A model generated the notes under the pieces. The model was not told the DNA's origin. It searched no databases and saw only the letters and a program-made list of their open reading frames with translations. Source: Trueperaceae bacterium (GTDB lineage Bacteria > Deinococcota > Deinococci > Deinococcales > Trueperaceae). Taken from it: a stretch of 64,000 nt of DNA. This document shows, one piece after another, positions 28,645 through 38,594 of the stretch (its first letter is position 1; each line of letters starts with the position of its first letter). The stretch spans positions 1-64,000 of the forward strand of contig JAMLIB010000008.1 of the NCBI GenBank assembly GCA_023954415.1, written 5' to 3'. The position numbers and the translations under genes are program-made.

Positions 28645-29898
28645 ATGCTTACCCGCAACGTCAAGGTCATAGGCATGGTGTTGGCTGGCGGCAAGGGTTC
28701 GCGCCTCCACCCGCTCACGCTGCAACGCACGAAGCCTGCCGTGCCGTTCGGCTCCAAGTACCGGATCATCGACTTCGCCCTCAACAACATGATCAACTCG
28801 GGCGTCTACGGCATGTACATCCTCACGCAGTTCAAGGCCCAGTCCCTGACGGAGCACATCCAGCGGCACTGGCGCTTCGGCACCTTCCTCGACGACCACT
28901 TCATCACCCTCGCCCCCGCCCAGATGTACCTCTACGAGGAGCTCGGCGCGGAGTGGTACCGGGGCACGGCCGACGCCATCTATCAGAACCTCCACCTCGT
29001 CGGCAACAACCGGGCCGACCTCGTGGCCATCTTCTCCGGCGATCACATATACAAGATGGACATCAGCCACATGCTCGAGTACCACCTCGACAACCAGGCC
29101 GACGTGACCATCGCCGCCTACCCGACGCCGGTCGAGGACGGCAAGCGCTTCGGCGTGCTGCAGGTCGACGACGACTGGCGCATCACCGAGTTCCAGGAGA
29201 AGCCGGACGCGCCGAAGGCCATCCCCGGGCGCCCGACGCACTGCCTCGCCAGCATGGGCAACTACGTCTTCACGGTCTCGACGCTCATCGAGATGCTCAA
29301 GGACGACGTCGGCCGCCGCGACTCCGAGCACGACTTCGGGAAGGACGTGCTGCCCCGCGCCCTGCAGGAGGGCAAGCGCATGTTCGCGTACGACTTCGCC
29401 CGCAACCCGATCCCGGGCCAGAGCGGGCCAAACACCTACTGGCGCGACGTTGGCACGCTCGACAGCTACTGGGAGGCCAACATGGACCTCGTGGCCGTCA
29501 AGCCCGAGTTCGACCTCTACAACGAGGAGTGGCCGCTGCGCACGTCCGCCGAGTACTCGGCGCCGGCCAAGTTCGTCCACGAGGAGGAGGGGCGGCGGGG
29601 CCAGGCGTTCAACTCGTTGGTCGCCGGGGGCGTGATCATCTCGGGGGCCACCGTGCGGCATAGCGTCGTCTTCCGCCGCGTGCGCGTCAACTCCTACGCC
29701 ACCGTCGAGAACTCCGTGCTCTTCGACAACGTGACCGTAGGCCGCCATGCGCGCGTCGTCAACGCCATCCTCGACAAGAACGTGACCGTGCCGGACGGCG
29801 TGAGCGTGGGCGTCGACCCCGAGGAGGACAGGGCGCGGGGCCTGATCGTGACCGACACGGGCCTCGTGTGCGTGCCCAAGGGGTACTCGTTCCGCTGA
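28645..29898 (+). CDS. glgC: Glucose-1-phosphate adenylyltransferase (ADP-glucose pyrophosphorylase)
   Basis: Makes ADP-glucose from ATP and glucose 1-phosphate, the rate-limiting step in glycogen synthesis (cytosol). The 417-residue product has the nucleotidyltransferase signature [20 protein letters not shown], the IIDFALNN and [11 protein letters not shown] segments, and the sugar-phosphate site [12 protein letters not shown]-terminal left-handed β-helix follows, with hexapeptide repeats such as [18 protein letters not shown] at 28645 has GGAGG 4 bases upstream, and TATCAT at 28559-28564 is a candidate -10. No other glycogen gene is in the window. The sequence is of normal bacterial length. 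Confidence 0.95.
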   Translation: MLTRNVKVIGMVLAGGKGSRLHPLTLQRTKPAVPFGSKYRIIDFALNNMINSGVYGMYILTQFKAQSLTEHIQRHWRFGTFLDDHFITLAPAQMYLYEELGAEWYRGTADAIYQNLHLVGNNRADLVAIFSGDHIYKMDISHMLEYHLDNQADVTIAAYPTPVEDGKRFGVLQVDDDWRITEFQEKPDAPKAIPGRPTHCLASMGNYVFTVSTLIEMLKDDVGRRDSEHDFGKDVLPRALQEGKRMFAYDFARNPIPGQSGPNTYWRDVGTLDSYWEANMDLVAVKPEFDLYNEEWPLRTSAEYSAPAKFVHEEEGRRGQAFNSLVAGGVIISGATVRHSVVFRRVRVNSYATVENSVLFDNVTVGRHARVVNAILDKNVTVPDGVSVGVDPEEDRARGLIVTDTGLVCVPKGYSFR

Positions 29899-30164
29899 CC
29901 ATGACGACCGGCGCGGCTTCGTGGCCGCCCCCTTGCGCTCGCAACGCTCACAGGGCTCGCCGGGCCGGCGCCGGCCTTCGGCGTCCGCCTGGCGCCCGCC
30001 GGGCGGAACGTTAAGGTTCCACTTAGCTCGAAGACTCCCCAGTACAGTGCCGGCTCATGGTGCGGTGCTAGGCTTTACGTATCGGTTCGCGGCACCCCAC
30101 GACCGCCGCTTGCCAGACTCACAGCGTGTGGCCGGAGCGGAGCCCGGGCCCTGGAGGAATTCAG
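29899..30164 (+). promoter_or_regulatory. ftsH upstream region
   Basis: A 266-base spacer. TACAGT at 30043-30048 is a good -10 box. Eight bases later a tiny frame ATG-GTG-CGG-TGC-TAG begins at 30057, which looks like a leaderless four-residue mini-ORF. A second box, TAGGCT, lies near 30068. GGAGGA at 30153-30158 is the ftsH ribosome-binding site. The first half is GC-rich with self-complementary GGCGCC segments that may end glgC transcription. Confidence 0.4.
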
Positions 30165-32174
<2,010 letters not shown>

Positions 32175-32237
32175 CCGGCGCACCTTAGCGCCGTGCCGAC
32201 GGGCGGTAGGACGACGACGCGGACGGCGGGGGTCTGA

Positions 32238-34028
32238 ATGTCGTTGCTCGACGGCAGGTACGAGGTCATAGCGCAGCGCGCACTCGACGCGGGACGCACG
32301 GAGTTCGAGGCGACGGCGCCGGACGGCGCGCCGCTACGCATCGAGTGGTTCGACCTCAAACCGGAGCGCGAGCCCGAGTTCGAGGCGTACCGGCGCCTGC
32401 TGCGGCGCCTCAAAGGGGCCGGGCTCGCGGCCGTCCACGACGTGATCGCCCGCCCCGGCGCCCACTACGTGGCCTGGGAGCGCCCGCCGGCCGACGCTGT
32501 CGCCGTGTCCTCCGGCAACGGCGCGGGGTCCGACCTGCGCGAGCTTCTCGAGCGCGCCGGTTACCCGCTCGAGGTCGCTGACCTGCGCAGGCAGCACGCG
32601 CGCCAACCGCGCGTCCTCCTGTACGGGCTCGCGTTCGGCGGGGCGCGGAGGGCGCAGCCCCCCTCCCAGCCCCAGCATGGCCATCGCGACGCTCCCGGGC
32701 AACCCGATGCGGCCGGACCGTATGGCGCGGGCGGCGCTGCCGGGCTCGACGGCACCCCGCGGGCGCGACCGCTTCGTCATCAGCAGTCCCTAGGTCGACG
32801 CACGGCGGAGCTGCTGGAACGGCTGCCTGAGCGCGCGCTCGCGTGGAGCATCGCCGGCGCGCTGCTGCTCGTGGCCGTGGTGGCGACCCTCATCGCCCTC
32901 AGGGTAGCGGCCGTCGATACGTTCGTGAACGTGCCGGATGTCGTCGGCGCCGACGCGACGCTCGCGGCCCAACAGCTCGCGCAGCTCGGGCTGTTCGTCG
33001 ACGCGACCCCGCTCACCTCGTCAGAGCCCCCGGGCACGGTCCTGGCCGTCGAACCGGCAGCCGGCTCGGCACTCAGACCCGGTCGCACCGTCCTCATGCG
33101 TTACGCCCTCCCCCCCGGGGAGCTGGCGCCTACCGAGGCGCCGTCGCTCCTGGGGCTGAGCTACCCTGACGAGGCGCGCGCGGCCCTCGAAGCCACCGGG
33201 CTGCGGCTCGGCGAGGCGGCGCGCATCCACGCACCGAGCCCCGTCGGAACGGTCCTGGCCCAGGACGTCGACGCCGGCAGCCGGGTAGCGAGCGACACCG
33301 CCGTGTCGGTCCTCGTGAGCCTCGGCCCCCAGCCGGCGCAGACCTTCCTCCCCAACCTCGTCGGCCTCGAGCTGGAGGAGGCCAGGGCCCTGGCGAAGCT
33401 CGCCGGCATCGGCGATGACCGCATCGTGATCGACGAGCTGCTCGGTACGGCCGGGGCCAGCGGCCAGGTGCTCGAGCAGTCGCTGGCGCCTTACGTCCCG
33501 GTCGCGCGCGACACGGCCGTGCTGCGCCTCGTCGTCCAGGCGGGCGAGCCGGCCGTGGAGGTCCAGGGCGGCGGGGCGCCCGACGTCGTCGGCCTTGGCC
33601 TGGCGAGCGCGCGCGCGGTGGCAAGCGGCTGGAACCTCGACGTGCGGGTGATAGGCAACCCAGGGCTGCCGGAGGGGGTCGTCGCGCAAGACCCGGGCCC
33701 GGGAGGTGAGCCGAACGCAACGCGGACCCTGGCGCTCACGGTGAACGCGCATCCGGTGGCGCTCTCCACGAGCGGCGTCTACGCGGTCGTGCGCGGGCCG
33801 GAACCGCGCAGTGTCGAGTACGCCTGGGCCATCCAGCCGGGCATCGGTCTGCAGCAGGGCGAAGTGTGGGCGGCGGACTTGAGCGGGAACCGGGTGCTCG
33901 TGAGCCGCGTCTCCGTGCGCGGCGGCGAGATCCTCCGCGGCCAGTGGCGCACGACCGTGGTCGGCCCGGTCCGGTTCGAGCTGCTGCTCGGCGGGGTTCC
34001 CTACGGCGAGTCGTTACTGGTACCATGA
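32238..34028 (+). CDS. Membrane PASTA-domain protein with a degenerate kinase-like N-terminus
   Basis: A 596-residue bitopic protein. Residues ~1-85 (GRYEVIAQRALDAGRTEFEA, PLRIEWFDLK, then HYVAWERPP) resemble the N-lobe of bacterial Ser/Thr kinases, but the glycine loop, the catalytic Lys and the whole C-lobe (HRD, DFG) are missing. A Pro/Gly/Gln-rich linker leads to a transmembrane helix near 215-233 (AWSIAGALLLVAVVATLIAL). Four PASTA repeats follow (VNVPDVVGADATLAAQQLAQ, SLLGLSYPDEARAALEATGL, FLPNLVGLELEEARALAKLA, PDVVGLGLASARAVASG), then a β-rich end. PASTA domains bind muropeptides or cell wall. It lies 63 bases after ftsH. Confidence 0.8.
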   Translation: MSLLDGRYEVIAQRALDAGRTEFEATAPDGAPLRIEWFDLKPEREPEFEAYRRLLRRLKGAGLAAVHDVIARPGAHYVAWERPPADAVAVSSGNGAGSDLRELLERAGYPLEVADLRRQHARQPRVLLYGLAFGGARRAQPPSQPQHGHRDAPGQPDAAGPYGAGGAAGLDGTPRARPLRHQQSLGRRTAELLERLPERALAWSIAGALLLVAVVATLIALRVAAVDTFVNVPDVVGADATLAAQQLAQLGLFVDATPLTSSEPPGTVLAVEPAAGSALRPGRTVLMRYALPPGELAPTEAPSLLGLSYPDEARAALEATGLRLGEAARIHAPSPVGTVLAQDVDAGSRVASDTAVSVLVSLGPQPAQTFLPNLVGLELEEARALAKLAGIGDDRIVIDELLGTAGASGQVLEQSLAPYVPVARDTAVLRLVVQAGEPAVEVQGGGAPDVVGLGLASARAVASGWNLDVRVIGNPGLPEGVVAQDPGPGGEPNATRTLALTVNAHPVALSTSGVYAVVRGPEPRSVEYAWAIQPGIGLQQGEVWAADLSGNRVLVSRVSVRGGEILRGQWRTTVVGPVRFELLLGGVPYGESLLVP

Positions 34029-34122
34029 CCGTTCTACTTGGCGGTTATAGTCGCCGGCAGAAATTTCGGCGCCCGCCTATGAACTAGGGCCCGAGCGGGG
34101 GTCGTAGACGAAGCACCTTCCT

Positions 34123-34158
34123 GACGACCGCCTCCGTGCACCAGCGGAGGCGGTCGTC
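34123..34158 (+). promoter_or_regulatory. Perfect 14-base-pair hairpin in the ABC-exporter leader
   Basis: GACGACCGCCTCCG (34123-34136) is exactly complementary to CGGAGGCGGTCGTC (34145-34158) around an 8-base loop. A TATAGT box at 34046-34051 would place it in the 5' leader of the exporter operon, 29 bases before the GTG start. No U-tract follows. It could be an attenuator or stabilising stem, or simply the terminator of the PASTA gene. Confidence 0.5.
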
Positions 34159-34187
34159 GGCCGCGCGTCAGGGGACCGAGGAGTCGT

Positions 34188-35951
34188 GTGCTCAAGACCA
34201 TAAGAGACCTGCTGCCGTTCGTGAGGAGGCACCGCCCCAAGCTCCTGCTTGGCATGGGGTTGATCGTCGTCAACGGCTTCTTCTCGACGTTGACCCCGAT
34301 CATCCCCGGGCGGGCCATCGACGAGTTCAGGAACCGGACCATGACCATGGACCGGCTCTGGCTCTACGCCCTCGCCCTCCTGGGCGTGGCCGTGGTGGCC
34401 GGCGTGGCCATGGTGCTGGTCAGACGCATATTCATGTACACGAGCTGGGAAGTCCAGTTCGACATCAGGCACGCTATCTTCAAGCACTTCACCAAGTTGG
34501 ACGGCGGCTACTTCGACCGCACGCGCGTCGGCGACCTCATGGCCCGCCTCACCGCCGACCTGGGCGCCGTCCGCATGCTGGCCGGCGTGGCCGTCTTCCA
34601 GGGCCTGAACACTCTCTTCCTGTTCGCCTTCACGTTCTACCGGATGTTCGACCTGAGCGTGCAACTCTCGCTCATCACGCTCGCCACCGCGCCGCTCACG
34701 TCGCTGGCCTTCTACCTGATCCTGCGCGTCGTCCACCGCAGGTACCAGTACGTGCAGGAGCAGTTCTCCGACGTCTCCGCGATGGCCCAGGAGAACTTCT
34801 CCGGCATCCGCGTGGTCAAGGGCTTCGGCATCGAGGAGCGCGAGATCGGCACCTTCGGCCGCCTCAACGACGAGTTCGTCAAGCGCAACATGGCCCTCGT
34901 CAGGGTGGACGGGCCGCTCTTCCCGATGATGGAGTTCCTCTTCGGGCTCACCATGTCGCTCCTGGTCCTGATAGGCGGCAGGCTCGTGCTCGGCATCGGT
35001 GGCAACCTCACCGTCGGCGAGTTCTCGAGCTTCGTCTTCCTCTACGAGGGCATCCAGTGGCCCATGATCTCGCTCGGGTGGATCGGCAGCCTCATACAGC
35101 GCGGCACCACGTCGTGGGGGCGCCTCAAGGAGATCCTCACGCAGGTGCCGGAAGTCGCCGACGGCCCCGAGACCGACTACGACCTCCGCACGGTCAGGGG
35201 CCGCATCGAGTTCAAGGGCGTGAGCGTCACGTACAACGGCGTCAAGGCGCTCGACGGCGTCAGCTTCGTCGTCGCGGAGGGCGAGGCCGTCGGCATCACG
35301 GGGCGCACGGGCTCGGGCAAGACGTTGATCGTCAACCTCATCGCCCGCGTCATCGACCCGGACGAGGGCCAGATCCTCATCGACGGCATCGACAACAAGC
35401 TCTTCCCCGTCGAGGTCCTCAGGCGCTTCATCGGCCTCGTGCCCCAGGAGCCGTTCCTCTTCTCCGACACCATCGCGGAGAACATCGCCTACGGCCTGCC
35501 CGAGGCGCCCGCCGAGGTCCTGGCGCCGCGGGTACTGCGCGCGGCGGAGGTCGCACAGTTGGCCGGCGACGTCCAGGAGTTCCCGGACGGCTTCGACACG
35601 CGCTTGGGCGAACGCGGCGTAACGCTCTCCGGTGGGCAGCGCCAACGCACCGCCATCGCGCGCGCGCTCGTGCGCGAGCCGTCCATCCTGATCTTCGACG
35701 ACGCCCTCTCGGCCGTCGACACGCAGACGGAGGCCCGCATCCTCGACGGCCTCGCCGACGCCCAGCGGGACCGCACGACCGTGATCGTCGCCCACCGCAT
35801 CAGCGCCTTCCAGAACGCGCACCGCGTGCTAGTGCTCGAGAACGGCCGCGCGGTCGAAGAGGGCACCCACGACGAGCTGATCGCGCAAGGCGGCTGGTAC
35901 GCGGACATGGACCGCAGGCAGCAGCTCGAATCCGACCTGGAGGTGGCGTGA
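34188..35951 (+). CDS. ABC exporter half-transporter, degenerate-site subunit
   Basis: A 587-residue membrane protein: six transmembrane helices (~15-310), then an ATPase domain. Walker A is GRTGSGKT, the Q-loop region is GLVPQEPFLF, the signature is consensus LSGGQRQR and the H-loop is VAHRIS. Walker B is ILIFDDALSAVD, where the catalytic Glu is replaced by Asp. This is the pattern of the degenerate-site subunit of heterodimeric exporters such as TM287/288 and TmrAB. GTG at 34188 has AGGAG 5 bases upstream. The stop overlaps the next gene (TGATG), so the pair is co-translated. Likely cargo is drugs, peptides or lipids. Confidence 0.92.
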   Translation: MLKTIRDLLPFVRRHRPKLLLGMGLIVVNGFFSTLTPIIPGRAIDEFRNRTMTMDRLWLYALALLGVAVVAGVAMVLVRRIFMYTSWEVQFDIRHAIFKHFTKLDGGYFDRTRVGDLMARLTADLGAVRMLAGVAVFQGLNTLFLFAFTFYRMFDLSVQLSLITLATAPLTSLAFYLILRVVHRRYQYVQEQFSDVSAMAQENFSGIRVVKGFGIEEREIGTFGRLNDEFVKRNMALVRVDGPLFPMMEFLFGLTMSLLVLIGGRLVLGIGGNLTVGEFSSFVFLYEGIQWPMISLGWIGSLIQRGTTSWGRLKEILTQVPEVADGPETDYDLRTVRGRIEFKGVSVTYNGVKALDGVSFVVAEGEAVGITGRTGSGKTLIVNLIARVIDPDEGQILIDGIDNKLFPVEVLRRFIGLVPQEPFLFSDTIAENIAYGLPEAPAEVLAPRVLRAAEVAQLAGDVQEFPDGFDTRLGERGVTLSGGQRQRTAIARALVREPSILIFDDALSAVDTQTEARILDGLADAQRDRTTVIVAHRISAFQNAHRVLVLENGRAVEEGTHDELIAQGGWYADMDRRQQLESDLEVA

Positions 35952-37912
35952 TGGCCCGCAGCGCCGAACGCCGCCCCGTCGACCTGCTCGACACGGACCT
36001 GCCCGACTACTCGGTCGAGGCGGCAAAGGGGGCCTACCGCACACGGGACCGCGACCGACGCCGCGCCATGCGCGCGGAGAGCGTCCGGGACGAGGACGGC
36101 GAGGAGTTCGAGAAGGCGTACGACCAAGGCATCATGCTGCGGCTCCTCGGCTACCTCAAGCCGTACCGCCTCCAGCTCTCGCTCGGCGTGGGGCTCCTCC
36201 TCCTGAGCAGCGCCCTCACCCCCGTCTTCCCCACCCTGCTGGCGCGCGCGCTCGACGACTACATCATCGCGGCGTCCGAGCCGTTCGCCAGCCTCGACAT
36301 GGACGGGCGTCTGCGCGGCCTCACAGTGATCGTGGTCGTCTACCTGGCGTTGCGGCTCCTCAGCTTCGGCCTCCGGTTCGGCTACACCTACCTGGTGTCG
36401 TGGCTGGGGCAGCGCATCATCTACGACATGCGGCGCGAGATGTTCGCCAAGATCCAGCGGCTGCACATGGGCTTCTTCGACCGCACGCCCGTCGGGCGCC
36501 TCATCACGCGCATCACGAGCGACGTCGACGCCATCCAGCAGATGATGACGGACGGCGTGGTGGGGCTCATCGCCGATGTCGGCCTCATGGCCGGCCTGCT
36601 CTTCTACATGTTCTCCATCAACTGGCGCATGGCCCTCATCACTCTCGTCGTCATGCCGCCGCTCTTCCTCATCCTCAACCTGCTCAGGCGCCGCATCCGC
36701 ACCGCGTACCGGTCCGTGCGCCTCAGGACCTCGCGCTCGAACGCCTACCTCGCCGAGAACCTCAGCGGCATGAAGACGGTCCAGCTCTTCAACCGTGAGG
36801 CCCGCAACGCCAGGCGCTTCGACGAGCTCAACCTGCAGCTGCTCGAGGCCAACAACGAGCAGGTGCGCTGGTTCAGCCTCTTCTTCCCGACCATCGGCAT
36901 CACGAGCGCCATCTCGACCGCGCTCATCCTGTACTACGCCGGCACGCAACTCGTGCCGGACGTGGCGTCGTTCGTGACCATCGGCACGCTCGTGGCGTAC
37001 ATCCAGTACTCCGGCATGTTCTTCCGTCCCCTGCAGGACCTCTCGGACAAGTTCAACATCATCCAGGCGGCCATGGCCTCGAGCGAGCGCATCTTCGGTC
37101 TCCTCGACACGCCGGAGCAGATCGCGGACCTGCCGGACGCCGCCGGCTTCGCAGGCTCGTTCAGGGGCGAGGTCGCGTTCGAGGACGTCTGGTTCGCCTA
37201 CGACGACGAGGAGTGGGTGCTCCGCGGCGTGGACTTCACGATCGCGCCGGGGGAATCAGTGGCGTTCGTCGGGCATACGGGGGCGGGCAAGACGACGATC
37301 ATCAGCCTCGTGAGCCGCTTCTACGACGTGCAGAAGGGCCGCGTCACGATCGACGGCAAGGACGTCCGCGACTACGACCAGGTGCAGTTGCGCAAGCACG
37401 TCGGCATCGTGCTGCAAGACCCGTTCCTGTTCTCGGGCACCGTGCGCAGCAACATCACCCTGGGCGACGACAGCGTGCCGCAGGAGCGCGTCGAGGAGGC
37501 GGCCAGGTTCGTCAACGCGCACGAGTTCATCTCGCGCCTGCCGGACGGCTACGACACGCCCGTGCTGGAGCGCGGGGCGGGCTTCTCGACGGGGCAGAAG
37601 CAGCTCATCGCGTTCGCCCGCGCCCTCGTGCAGAACCCCGACATCCTCCTCGTGCTCGACGAGGCTACCGCCAACGTCGACACCGAGACGGAGGAGCTCA
37701 TCCAGGACGCCCTGAAGAAGCTCATGCAGGGGCGCACGAGCATCATCATCGCCCACCGCCTCTCGACCATCCAGGACGTCGACCGGATCCTCGTGATGCG
37801 CAAGGGCAAGCTGATCGAGCAGGGCAACCACTTCGACCTGCTCAAGGTGGAGGGGTACTACCGCAAGCTGTACGAGCTCCAGTACCGGGACCGCGCCGCG
37901 CGTTCCGGTTGA
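35951..37912 (+). CDS. ABC exporter half-transporter, catalytic-site subunit
   Basis: A 653-residue partner of the preceding subunit. About 60 N-terminal basic/acidic residues precede six transmembrane helices (~70-385) and an ATPase domain. Walker A is GHTGAGKT, Walker B is ILLVLDEATANVD with the catalytic Glu kept, and the H-loop is IAHRLST. The signature is FSTGQKQL instead of LSGGQ. Paired with the first subunit, one ATP site gets Glu plus LSGGQ (active) and the other gets Asp plus STGQ (degenerate), as expected for a true heterodimer. It starts on the last base of its partner's stop codon. Confidence 0.93.
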   Translation: MARSAERRPVDLLDTDLPDYSVEAAKGAYRTRDRDRRRAMRAESVRDEDGEEFEKAYDQGIMLRLLGYLKPYRLQLSLGVGLLLLSSALTPVFPTLLARALDDYIIAASEPFASLDMDGRLRGLTVIVVVYLALRLLSFGLRFGYTYLVSWLGQRIIYDMRREMFAKIQRLHMGFFDRTPVGRLITRITSDVDAIQQMMTDGVVGLIADVGLMAGLLFYMFSINWRMALITLVVMPPLFLILNLLRRRIRTAYRSVRLRTSRSNAYLAENLSGMKTVQLFNREARNARRFDELNLQLLEANNEQVRWFSLFFPTIGITSAISTALILYYAGTQLVPDVASFVTIGTLVAYIQYSGMFFRPLQDLSDKFNIIQAAMASSERIFGLLDTPEQIADLPDAAGFAGSFRGEVAFEDVWFAYDDEEWVLRGVDFTIAPGESVAFVGHTGAGKTTIISLVSRFYDVQKGRVTIDGKDVRDYDQVQLRKHVGIVLQDPFLFSGTVRSNITLGDDSVPQERVEEAARFVNAHEFISRLPDGYDTPVLERGAGFSTGQKQLIAFARALVQNPDILLVLDEATANVDTETEELIQDALKKLMQGRTSIIIAHRLSTIQDVDRILVMRKGKLIEQGNHFDLLKVEGYYRKLYELQYRDRAARSG

Positions 37913-37961
37913 CTTGACGGCGCAGTCGGTCGCTGCGCGCCCGTCCGCGCCCTGGAACGTC

Positions 37962-37991
37962 GGCGCCGGCCGACGAATGCCGGCCGGCGCC
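37962..37991. terminator. Bidirectional terminator hairpin
   Basis: GGCGCCGGCCG (37962-37972) pairs perfectly with CGGCCGGCGCC (37981-37991) around an 8-base loop. It lies between the exporter operon and the converging secreted-protein gene. CTTGCT follows on the plus strand. Confidence 0.6.
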
Positions 37992-38011
37992 CTTGCTACC
38001 AGGCAGCAGGC

Positions 38012-38512
38012 TCAGTTGACGAGCGTGGCCCGGTAGTAGAAAGGCTCTTCCTGCCCCGGCTCCATGGGGACGAGGAGGGTCCAGCGGATCGCCGTGTACT
38101 CGGTGGGTTCGGCTACCTTGCGCTCCCCATCCGACACCACGATGACGGGCGGGGCCGAGAAGGTCTGGCCGTCGACCGAGAACTCCGTCATGACCCGGTC
38201 GGAGGTGGGGGTCGCCGAGTTGGCGACGTACTGGAGGTGGCCCTGGACCGGTACCGTGATCTGGACGGCGCCCTGCGGCAACGTCGTCTCACCGGCGTTG
38301 ATCGCGAAGATGCGGTACTCGACGACCTGACCGGGGATGGCCTCGGTAGCCGCCGTGAAGCGCTCTTCCTTGGTGCCGTCCTGCAGCGTCACTTGACTGA
38401 CCACGTAGATCTCGCTGCGGAACTGGATGCCGTTGTTCTGGGCGAGGCCGGCGCCGAGCAGCAGCGCTAGCACCACCGACGCCAGGAGGGTGACCACATG
38501 ACGATCTCTCAT
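38012..38512 (-). CDS. Secreted DUF11-like protein
   Basis: A 166-residue exported protein. The signal peptide is MRDRHVVTLLASVVLALLLG followed by AGLAQ. The mature part is one β-sandwich resembling the DUF11/conserved-repeat domain: GQVVEYRIFAINAGETTLPQ, then ITVPVQGHLQYVANSAT and the later IRWTLLVPMEPGQEEPFYYR. Such domains occur in surface proteins; no enzyme motif is present. ATG at 38512 is chosen because TATCTT lies 8 bases upstream, while the ATG at 38530 would fall before that box. It is a stand-alone gene converging on the exporter operon. Confidence 0.72.
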   Translation of the reverse strand: MRDRHVVTLLASVVLALLLGAGLAQNNGIQFRSEIYVVSQVTLQDGTKEERFTAATEAIPGQVVEYRIFAINAGETTLPQGAVQITVPVQGHLQYVANSATPTSDRVMTEFSVDGQTFSAPPVIVVSDGERKVAEPTEYTAIRWTLLVPMEPGQEEPFYYRATLVN

Positions 38513-38526
38513 CGGATCCCAAGATA
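38513..38526 (-). promoter_or_regulatory. Leaderless -10 box of the DUF11-like gene
   Basis: On the minus strand TATCTT (38526-38521) is followed by 8 bases and ATG at 38512. Confidence 0.45.
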
Positions 38527-38594
38527 GCAACTTCAGATGACTGCTCTTTGAGGGGCATGAAGGCGGCGCTTAGCGTGCGCGCTGCCGCGGTCCG

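Noticed and set aside
30011-30026. TTAAG...CTTAG upstream of ftsH as a third copy of the BTAD-type repeat
   Set aside because: The second half is not TTAAG, the period is 12 rather than 11, and the distance to TACAGT is 16 rather than 11 bases.
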